A stretch of 64,000 nt of DNA from Rikenellaceae bacterium. Its GTDB lineage: Bacteria > Bacteroidota > Bacteroidia > Bacteroidales > Rikenellaceae. Below the pieces are notes generated by a model. It did no database searches. It was given only the letters and a program-made list of their open reading frames with translations, and had not been told where the DNA came from. Shown in pieces: positions 56,933 to 64,000 of this stretch; within the stretch, counting starts at the first letter, position 1, and the number at the start of each line of letters is the position of its first letter. The stretch lies in contig SUZH01000004.1 in NCBI GenBank assembly GCA_015060045.1, positions 116,620 to 180,619 of the forward strand, written 5' to 3'. The position numbers and the translations under genes were made by a program.

Positions 56933-57613
56933 ATGTTAAAAGTAGAAAATTTACAGAAGAGTTTTTTCACCGAGGAGATCGAGACTGTTGCTCTGAACGG
57001 TGTATCGTTTGAGGTTAAGGAGGGCGAGTTTGTTGCCATTATGGGACCTTCGGGTTGTGGTAAATCTACGCTCCTCAACATCTTGGGATTGCTCGACAAT
57101 CCTACGGGTGGCTCATACCGTTTGCTCGACCAAGAGGTGGGCGGTCTGAAAGAGAAGGAGCGCACCGCATTCCGCAAGGGCAATATCGGCTTCGTATTCC
57201 AGTCGTTCAACCTTATCGACGAGTTGTCGGTGGCCGAGAATGTCGAGTTGCCGCTTATCTATATGGGCGTGAAACCCTCGGAGCGTAAGGAGCGCGTAAA
57301 GAAGATGCTTGACCGTATGAACATCTCGCACCGTGCGGGCCACTTCCCACAGCAGCTCTCGGGTGGTCAGCAGCAGCGCGTGGCTATCGCCCGTGCCCTC
57401 GTGTCGAACCCCAAACTAATCCTCGCCGATGAGCCTACGGGTAACCTCGACTCGAAGAATGGCCAGGAGGTGATGACCCTGCTCAAAGAGCTCCATCAGG
57501 AGGGCACAACGATTATTATGGTTACCCACTCGCAGCATGATGCCTCGTATGCAAGCAGAACGATTTGCTTGTTCGACGGAAAAATCGTTACCGATGTAAA
57601 GAGCCGCCTATAA
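56933..57613 (+). CDS. ABC transporter ATP-binding protein (LolD/MacB type)
   Basis: A 226-residue ATPase: Walker [12 protein letters not shown]-loop [10 protein letters not shown], signature [16 protein letters not shown], Walker [15 protein letters not shown]-loop VTHSQHD. It matches the MacB/LolD/FtsE-type families that power FtsX-like permeases by mechanotransmission. It is the only ATPase among five permease genes in the window, so it probably serves them all. No membrane segment is fused. Confidence 0.95.
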   Translation: MLKVENLQKSFFTEEIETVALNGVSFEVKEGEFVAIMGPSGCGKSTLLNILGLLDNPTGGSYRLLDQEVGGLKEKERTAFRKGNIGFVFQSFNLIDELSVAENVELPLIYMGVKPSERKERVKKMLDRMNISHRAGHFPQQLSGGQQQRVAIARALVSNPKLILADEPTGNLDSKNGQEVMTLLKELHQEGTTIIMVTHSQHDASYASRTICLFDGKIVTDVKSRL

Positions 57614-57725
57614 GCCTTTTTGAAAAAGGTATTGATATTAAAAAACGCCTATTACCATAAGCAGAGAAGCGTTTCAGGCTTGGGCGAGGGTGAAACCTCC
57701 CCAAGTCACTAAGACAAAAAATAAA
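57614..57725 (+). other. Intercistronic gap with hairpins between the ATPase and permease 3
   Basis: 112 bases with CCTTTTT-G-AAAAAGG (about 57616-57630) and a strong stem CTTGGGCGAGG/CCTCCCCAAG (57679-57689 with 57696-57705, one bulge). Neither is followed by a T run. Possible RNA processing or stability site, or internal promoter region; the longest gap in the operon after the divergent region. Confidence 0.5.
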
Positions 57726-60071
57726 ATGAAGTATATGAAAACACTGAACTACTCGCTCCGTTACCTGCTGAAAAATCGTGGCAACTCCCTCACGCGCCTT
57801 GTGTCGCTTGCCTTGGGGCTGATTGTGGCTTTGCTGATCTGCTCCTATGTCGGCATCAACCTCTCGTATGGTCGTTTCTTCCCCGACCGTGAGCGGGTCT
57901 ATCAGGTCTTCAGCTCCTCGCCCCAGCACGGCATCAGCCATATGATGGTGCGCCCGTTAGCACCCGAGATGGCCAACGATATTCCGCAAATCGAGGCGGC
58001 AACCCACTGCACCGACCAACTCCTGCAACTCAAGGTGGGAGGCGGCACGGTGGAGACGATTCTGTTGCACGTCGGCAGCGATTTCTTTACCGTCTTGGAC
58101 TTTGGCGTGGTGAGTGGCGACCCGAAACGCATCCTCTCGGCCGAGGGGCTTGCCAACAAGGAGGTGATGATCTCCGAGCGGTTGGCCAAACAGCTCTACG
58201 GCGATGAAGAGCCGTTGGGACAAATCATTGAGCTTGCCGGCCGTGATACGCAGTATGTCGTGGCAGGCGTGTTCCGCACGCCGCCCGTCACCTCGCCGCT
58301 CAGCAACTTCGATATGGTCTGCTGGCTCCGCTATGAACCGCGACCGGAGTTGTGGCTCGGTGGCGACAGCTTCCCCACCTATTTCAAACTGCGCGAAGGT
58401 GCCCAGATAGCCGAGGTGGAGGCGCAACTCGATGCCTTTGCCGCGAAGCACGGCCTTACCGCCTCTTTGAAGGAGTGGCAGTTGTCGTTCTTCTTCGTGC
58501 CGATCGAAGATGCCTATTATGTGGATAACAACCACCGCGCCACGCAGACGATTTACGGAGTTCTGGCACTCGTTGCGTTGGTTGTGGCCTGCCTGAACTA
58601 TGTACTTTTGACCCTCTCGTCGCTTTCGGAGCGCAGCCGCACGATTGCCATGTTGCGTTGTCACGGAGCTTCGCGGGACGATATTTTCCGGATGTTGCTC
58701 CTCGAAACCTTGTTGATGGTGGCGGCCTCGCTGCTGTTGGCGACCTTTATCCTTGCCTGCCTGCACCAAGAGATTTATCAGTTGCTCGGCTATCGTCTAT
58801 CCGACCTCTTTGCCTGGGAGCGCATTTGGATTCCGCTCATGGTCTGCCTCATGAGCTTCTTGGTGGCGGGTATCGTGCCGGCCATACTCTTCTCGGCCGT
58901 GAGCCTGCAATATGCCTTCCGTCGTGGAGGGGATAACCGCACCTGGTGGAAACGCTCGTTGCTGTTTGTGCAGGTGGCCTGCACGACGGGCGTTGTCTGC
59001 TTCCTGCTTGTGACGGCACAACAGGCAGGCTATGTCATGGAGGCCGATTTGGGCTACCGCTACGACCGCGTGGTCTCGATTAACCTTCACGCCACCGCAT
59101 CGGAGCGCACGACCCTCATCGAGGAGGTGCGCAAGCTCCCCTTTGTCGAAGAGGCGGCCTTCTCCTACCAATACCCGATTTGGGGCTATTGGGGCGATCC
59201 GATTCAGGATGAGCAGGGCAAACTCCTCTTCTCGTGCCGAGGCGAGTATTTCGACGAAAACTACATCCCCACGATGCAGATGGAGATCATTGAGGGGCGC
59301 AACTTTACCGAGCTGGACAGCCCCTCCAAGCGGATTGTCAATGAGGAGTTTTGTCGCAAACACGGCTGGACGGTGGGCGAAGCCGTGGGTAAGACCTTCC
59401 ACCAGGGCGTTCCGTGTGAGGTGGTTGGCGTAGTGCGCGATTTTCAGCAGGCAGGCGGTTTTGTCTTGCCCCTGGCGGTCGATCGTCTGCTGTGGCGACC
59501 CGTTGCAGGGCAGGCGAGTGAGCCGGACACCTTCCAACTCTCGATGCGTCTGCAAGCCCTCACGGCCGACAACCTCAAAGCCTTGGACAAGGTGATCAAG
59601 ACGCACTATCCCTCCGATTGGGAATATACGATTGTCCCCTATGCCGACCGTGTCAAGGAGCGTTTTGCCTCCCGTGACAAGCTCCGCAACAACGTGTTGC
59701 TCGTTACGTTGGTTGCACTGCTCATTTCGCTCATCGGGTTGGTGGGTTATATCGGCAACGAAATGGCGCGTCGCCGCAAGGAGATTGCCATCCGCAAGGT
59801 GTGTGGGGCTACCACTTCGCAGGTGTTGCGCCTGTTGAGCCTGAACCTTTCGTGGATTGTCTTGCCGGCCGTCGTGGCAGGTATTGCAGGTGCCGTATGG
59901 GGTGGCCGACACTACCTCTTGATGCTCGAAACGATGTGCAAACCGATGTCGGGATGGCTGTTTGCGCTCGGTGCAACGGTCGTCTTTGTGATTGTCTATG
60001 TGATTCTCGTGATCCGCACTTGGCGCACGGCCAATGCCAACCCGATTGATATGATCAAAGTGGAAAATTAA
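57726..60071 (+). CDS. Double-FtsX ABC transporter permease 3
   Basis: About 781 residues from the ATG at 57726 (MKYMKTLNYSLRYLLKNRGN); an ATG at 57735 is equally possible. Same plan: N-terminal helix LVSLALGLIVALLICSYVG, periplasmic domain, helices around IYGVLALVALVVACLNYVL, coupling motif IAMLRCHGASRDDIFRMLL, and C-terminal FtsX (RRKEIAIRKVCGATTSQVL). Ends NANPIDMIKVEN. The first periplasmic domain is shorter than in permeases 1 and 5. Confidence 0.9.
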   Translation: MKYMKTLNYSLRYLLKNRGNSLTRLVSLALGLIVALLICSYVGINLSYGRFFPDRERVYQVFSSSPQHGISHMMVRPLAPEMANDIPQIEAATHCTDQLLQLKVGGGTVETILLHVGSDFFTVLDFGVVSGDPKRILSAEGLANKEVMISERLAKQLYGDEEPLGQIIELAGRDTQYVVAGVFRTPPVTSPLSNFDMVCWLRYEPRPELWLGGDSFPTYFKLREGAQIAEVEAQLDAFAAKHGLTASLKEWQLSFFFVPIEDAYYVDNNHRATQTIYGVLALVALVVACLNYVLLTLSSLSERSRTIAMLRCHGASRDDIFRMLLLETLLMVAASLLLATFILACLHQEIYQLLGYRLSDLFAWERIWIPLMVCLMSFLVAGIVPAILFSAVSLQYAFRRGGDNRTWWKRSLLFVQVACTTGVVCFLLVTAQQAGYVMEADLGYRYDRVVSINLHATASERTTLIEEVRKLPFVEEAAFSYQYPIWGYWGDPIQDEQGKLLFSCRGEYFDENYIPTMQMEIIEGRNFTELDSPSKRIVNEEFCRKHGWTVGEAVGKTFHQGVPCEVVGVVRDFQQAGGFVLPLAVDRLLWRPVAGQASEPDTFQLSMRLQALTADNLKALDKVIKTHYPSDWEYTIVPYADRVKERFASRDKLRNNVLLVTLVALLISLIGLVGYIGNEMARRRKEIAIRKVCGATTSQVLRLLSLNLSWIVLPAVVAGIAGAVWGGRHYLLMLETMCKPMSGWLFALGATVVFVIVYVILVIRTWRTANANPIDMIKVEN

Positions 60072-60084
60072 AAACGCAAACAAT

Positions 60085-62502
60085 ATGAAAATCGCTTTCA
60101 AAAATTTCCTGATGACGCTCAAGCGTTACAAGGTCGCATCGCTGCTTAATGTGCTCGGTTTGACCCTCGCCTTCGTGGCCTTCTACATCATCGCATCGCA
60201 GGTCTATTACTCGATCTCCTACAACCGTCCGATCAAGGATTCGGATCGCATATATCTCATCTCAGCCGAGTGGGGCTCTTCAAAAATGGGTGATGCAGAG
60301 GAGTCGTGGTCGCTCAACTGCCCCCAGCCGGTGAGCTACGAGACGATGGAGCTCTGCCCCGATGTGGAGGCAGGTGCCTCGATGCGCCCCTCGGCAGACA
60401 TCGGTCGTGTGTGGATCAAGCGCAACAATTACAACTTCGAGAAGTTCGATATCGGGGTCTATTTGGGCAATGCCCAGGTGGTCGATCTGTTCCCCTTTAA
60501 GGCCGTGGCGGGCGATTTGAAGCAGGTGGCCGAGCCCAATACGGTTATCATTGCCGAGTCGGTAGCCGAGAAGATGGGCGTAGGCGTGGGCGATGCGATT
60601 TGGTTCGAGGGTGGTCGCTGGCACAACGACGGCAAGCCCTCCGAGCCGCAGCAGGTGGTGGCTATCTATGAGGACTTCCCGAAAAACAGCTTCCTCCGCA
60701 GCCGCAAAATCTTCCAGAACGACAACCTTGCCCAAGGCCAAACGAACAACAATTGGAACTACTCCTGCTTCGTGCGCCTCAAAGAGGATGCCGACCCCGA
60801 ATCGTTCTGCCGCATCTGGGGCGAGCAGTATGCCAAGTGGTTCTTGGGCATGGTGCAGGAGTTTTTGAACGAGCATCCCGACAAGGCCGATTTCTTCGAG
60901 GAGGGCGAGGAGCAGCAGCCCGTGCGACTGATTCCGCTCGATAGGATGTATTACGAGACGAGCATGGAGACCTTTGGCAATGCCGGCTACGATTTTGGCT
61001 CGAAGACGGCTACGGCTACCCTGGCAGCCATCGGGTTGGTGATTGTCATCATCGCCTTTATCAACTTCGTAAACTTCTTCTTTGCACTCGTGCCGGTGCG
61101 TATGCGTGCCGTGAATATCTGCAAAGTATTCGGTGCAAGCCAAGGCACGCTGCGTTGGAACTTCCTATTCGAGGCTATCGGCTTGGTGCTGATCTCGATG
61201 GCTTTGACCTTCTACCTGATGATTGCCATTCAGGAGAGCTTCATCACGAAATTTGTCACCTCGTCGTTGGCCCTCTCGGATAACATCCCCGTGATTGTTG
61301 CGATGGTGGGGCTGATGCTGCTGCTGGCCGTAGTGGCTGCCTTATATCCTGCCTTCTACATCACCCGTTTCAATGCTTCGTTGGGCGTGAAGGGCGGTTT
61401 TGCACAGTCGGCAACAGGTCGCAGACTTCGCTCTATTATGGTAGGAATGCAGTTTACTGTGGCTATGATTCTCATCATTATCACGGGCATCTTCTTCCTC
61501 CAATACCGCTATATGATGAACTACGACATCGGCTTCGACCGCTCGAATATCGTCACCTTTGCCAACTACGACCTTGCGCCCAAGGCCGAGACCATTATCG
61601 AGCGGCTGCAACAGCACCCCGATGTGGTGGATGTGACCGCCTCGGGACAGAGCCTCTTCCAGTGTATGCAGTCGTGGGGACGCGAGTACGACGGCCACAC
61701 CTTTATGCTCTATGCCAACAACGTACGGTGGAACTTCCTCGATTTCTTCGGCTTTGAGTTGGTTGATGGCCAAGGCTTTACCCCCTCGTCGGCCGAGCGC
61801 AAAGAGATTGTCATCATGCGCCAGCTCCACCTCGACACGGGCTATCCGCTCGGCATGAACGACGGCAGCGAATTCAACACCATCGGCATTATGAAGGATG
61901 TGCGCCTCAGCTCGGTGGCACAACCGAACCAATACCACGCCTTCTACTGCGGGGATAATCCCGGGTTCTTCTATGTCCGCTTGATTGAGGGGGTCGATAT
62001 AAAGGCATTCGCCAAGTTCGTGAAGGAGCTGACCAAGGAGTTTTCGCCCATTGGCGAGGAGTCCGACCTCTTCTACCTCAACCAGTGGCTCGAAATGCTC
62101 TACTCAAACACCAAACAGCAGCTCGTTACGATTGGCCTCTTTGCTGTGTTGGCGGTTGTGATTGCCCTGATGGGAGTCTTTGGTATTGTGCTATTCGAGA
62201 CGCAGCACCGCCGCTCGGAGATTGCTGTTCGCAAGGTCTATGGCGCAACGACACGCCAGATTGTCGAGATGCTGAACCTGCGCTATGTGTGGATTGTCGG
62301 AGGTTGCTTTGTGGTGGCAGCACCTGTGGCGTGGTACATCACCTCACGCTGGTTAGAGCAGTTCGCCAACCGCATCGCACAGCCGTGGTGGCTCTATATC
62401 GTTGCCCTCGCCGTTGTCCTCGCTATAACCGTCGGCCTTGTAACCCTCCGCTCATGGAAGGCTGCCACCGAAAACCCTGCCGATGTTGTTAAATCGAACT
62501 AA
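60085..62502 (+). CDS. Double-FtsX ABC transporter permease 4
   Basis: An 805-residue permease: VASLLNVLGLTLAFVAFYII at the N-terminus, central ATLAAIGLVIVIIAFINFVN with VNICKVFGASQGTLRWNFL, fifth helix IMVGMQFTVAMILIIITGIF, and C-terminal RRSEIAVRKVYGATTRQIVEM. It resembles permease 1 closely in the membrane regions but differs in the periplasmic domains. Ends AATENPADVVKSN. Starts 13 bases after permease 3. Confidence 0.9.
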   Translation: MKIAFKNFLMTLKRYKVASLLNVLGLTLAFVAFYIIASQVYYSISYNRPIKDSDRIYLISAEWGSSKMGDAEESWSLNCPQPVSYETMELCPDVEAGASMRPSADIGRVWIKRNNYNFEKFDIGVYLGNAQVVDLFPFKAVAGDLKQVAEPNTVIIAESVAEKMGVGVGDAIWFEGGRWHNDGKPSEPQQVVAIYEDFPKNSFLRSRKIFQNDNLAQGQTNNNWNYSCFVRLKEDADPESFCRIWGEQYAKWFLGMVQEFLNEHPDKADFFEEGEEQQPVRLIPLDRMYYETSMETFGNAGYDFGSKTATATLAAIGLVIVIIAFINFVNFFFALVPVRMRAVNICKVFGASQGTLRWNFLFEAIGLVLISMALTFYLMIAIQESFITKFVTSSLALSDNIPVIVAMVGLMLLLAVVAALYPAFYITRFNASLGVKGGFAQSATGRRLRSIMVGMQFTVAMILIIITGIFFLQYRYMMNYDIGFDRSNIVTFANYDLAPKAETIIERLQQHPDVVDVTASGQSLFQCMQSWGREYDGHTFMLYANNVRWNFLDFFGFELVDGQGFTPSSAERKEIVIMRQLHLDTGYPLGMNDGSEFNTIGIMKDVRLSSVAQPNQYHAFYCGDNPGFFYVRLIEGVDIKAFAKFVKELTKEFSPIGEESDLFYLNQWLEMLYSNTKQQLVTIGLFAVLAVVIALMGVFGIVLFETQHRRSEIAVRKVYGATTRQIVEMLNLRYVWIVGGCFVVAAPVAWYITSRWLEQFANRIAQPWWLYIVALAVVLAITVGLVTLRSWKAATENPADVVKSN

Positions 62503-62508
62503 AAGCCT

Positions 62509-64000
62509 ATGTTCTGGAGAAACTTTATAACACTACTACGCCGTTATACGGCATCATCGCTACTCAACATAGTGGGTATGGCGATAGCCTTTGCTGCGGT
62601 ATATCTTATTGCCGTGCAGGTGAAGTTTGACCTATCATACAACCGCGTTATCAAAAACTCGGAGCGCATCTATCGCCTTGAATATCCAAATGAGGCGGGC
62701 TCAGGTCGTTGGGAACATACTTGGAATAGACAATACCCCGACAACCTTGTTGCCTCTTGCCCCGAAGTAGAGGCAGCTGGCTCACTCAACATTGATGTGT
62801 ATGTTTCACAGCGAGAGTATTCGCATAAGCGAAATGCTACAATCGAAAACATAACACTCGAAATTGCTGGCGCAGAGCGTGATGGTTTGGAGGTATTCCC
62901 ATTTGAGTGGGTTGCAGGAGGTATCGAGGATTTTATCGATGTGGTAGACAACAGTAGTGCAAGTGTTCTTGTTATATCTGAATCAGCCGCCAAGCGTTAT
63001 AACCTTGAGGTTGGAGATGGACTTCACATCGGTCGTGGCGCAACATCTAATGGTATTCGCACCATTGTGGGTATCTACAAAGATTTCTCAAAGCCTTCGT
63101 CGCTTGCTCATTTAGATGGTTGGTATAATCTATCCCATCAAGCAACGACAAGCGAGAACAATTGGACAGACCCCTATTATATCCGTTTACAGGAGGGAGC
63201 ATCGGTTGAAGCCGTTGAGAAACAAATGCTTGACTTTGTTATTGAGGATAACCGCAAGTCTGGACTATCGGAAGAGGATATAGCGAACATAATAGACAGA
63301 GCGCAACCTCGCCTTACACCTATTGCAGATCTCTACTTTATTGAGGATGCGCAGCCAGAATGGTATCACGGCAGTCGCACAACGACCTATACACTGATAG
63401 CTATTGCAGTGTTGATTCTCGTTATCTCGTTTATCAACTTTGTAAACTTCTTCTTCGCGTTGATACCAAGCCGAATCCGTGCAGTGAACAACTACAAAAT
63501 CTTTGGTGCGCCGACAGCGAAACTACGCCTGAATTTCCTCTTTGAAACGGTAGGTTTGATCCTCGTTTCGTTGTTTGGTGCAGCTGTTATTGTCGTGCTC
63601 TTTGCCGATACGCCACTCAAAGAGTATATCTCAACCTCGGTTGCTATTGATGAAAATTGGTTGCTGGCAGGCGCTATCGCTTTGGGCGTGATTCTCTTTG
63701 GCGTGGTGGTATCGCTCTATCCTGCGTGGTATATTACCAAGTTCTCACCCGCATTTGTTATCAAGGGAGATTTCTCGGCCTCAAAGTCTGGCCGCATCTT
63801 GCGCTATACGCTTGTAGGTATACAGTTTACCATCTCTATTACGCTTATTATCTGCTCACTCTTTATCTACCGTCAACATCAATATATGCTCTCGCGTGAT
63901 ATGGGATTCGATAAGGAGAATTTGCTTACAGTCGATGTGCCCTATGAATCTATCTCCAAATTCTCTATGAGTGGTGTAGAGCAGACACGCCGCAACGCAT
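62509..64000 (+). CDS. Double-FtsX ABC transporter permease 5 (C-terminal part beyond the window)
   Basis: The frame opens at the ATG 62509, six bases after permease 4, and stays open to the window end (at least 497 codons). The N-terminus (MFWRNFITLLRRYTASSLLN) and central membrane part (TLIAIAVLILVISFINFVN, YKIFGAPTAKLRLNFLFET, SFINFVNFFFALIPSRIRA) are almost identical in protein to permease 1. The first periplasmic domain (about residues 60-270) is diverged. The second half, with the C-terminal FtsX domain, is not in the window. Confidence 0.9.
   Translation, partial: MFWRNFITLLRRYTASSLLNIVGMAIAFAAVYLIAVQVKFDLSYNRVIKNSERIYRLEYPNEAGSGRWEHTWNRQYPDNLVASCPEVEAAGSLNIDVYVSQREYSHKRNATIENITLEIAGAERDGLEVFPFEWVAGGIEDFIDVVDNSSASVLVISESAAKRYNLEVGDGLHIGRGATSNGIRTIVGIYKDFSKPSSLAHLDGWYNLSHQATTSENNWTDPYYIRLQEGASVEAVEKQMLDFVIEDNRKSGLSEEDIANIIDRAQPRLTPIADLYFIEDAQPEWYHGSRTTTYTLIAIAVLILVISFINFVNFFFALIPSRIRAVNNYKIFGAPTAKLRLNFLFETVGLILVSLFGAAVIVVLFADTPLKEYISTSVAIDENWLLAGAIALGVILFGVVVSLYPAWYITKFSPAFVIKGDFSASKSGRILRYTLVGIQFTISITLIICSLFIYRQHQYMLSRDMGFDKENLLTVDVPYESISKFSMSGVEQTRRNA

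Overview
The window is a chromosomal segment of a Bacteroidales bacterium, most likely Alistipes or another Rikenellaceae member. Evidence: moderately high GC; many copies of the Bacteroidetes promoter (TTG, 19-21 bp, TAnnTTTG) with no Shine-Dalgarno pattern; and typical Bacteroidetes families (UpxY, DUF4493, PCMD, fimbrillin, DUF4294, DUF4988 pectate lyase, TonB receptor with carboxypeptidase-like N-terminus). The genus is an inference from composition and gene content.

Layout. 1-15.2 kb: envelope and housekeeping genes (murF fragment, GDP-mannose pyrophosphorylase, pssA, a porin, a lytic transglycosylase with an orphan UpxY/NusG antiterminator, a secreted pectate-lyase-like lipoprotein, a DPP5-like peptidase, a Nudix hydrolase, an Omp85-like barrel, an L,D-transpeptidase, a tiny acidic ORF between two terminators, and two related beta-barrel genes). 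15.4-23.8 kb: one same-strand run of five surface lipoproteins with fimbrillin, DUF4493 and PCMD signatures. 23.9-28.8 kb: two convergent units that look like one catabolic cluster: a racemase-like protein and an ACS-type MFS transporter on +, and a BKACE enzyme, a DUF1537 sugar-acid kinase and a Nudix hydrolase on -. 28.9-34.2 kb: a TonB-dependent receptor with a partner lipoprotein carrying a 185-residue tandem duplication. 34.4-46.3 kb: core genes (nusB, ffh, tRNA-Gln, metX-hom, yajC, argS, dus, guaD and small conserved proteins).

46.5-64.0 kb: the most distinctive region. A histidine kinase and a sigma-54 activator (-) are divergent from a long + operon: a TolC-like channel, a HlyD/MacA-like fusion protein, and five ~800-residue double-FtsX permeases sharing a single LolD/MacB-type ATPase. 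The fifth permease runs off the window. The intergenic region has a well-spaced sigma-54 promoter (-24/-12), a perfect 17-bp palindrome upstream, and a second near-identical palindrome inside the start of the TolC gene, which suggests direct control of the exporter by the adjacent two-component system.

All functions are assigned by reading motifs and family resemblance; no database search or structure prediction was run.
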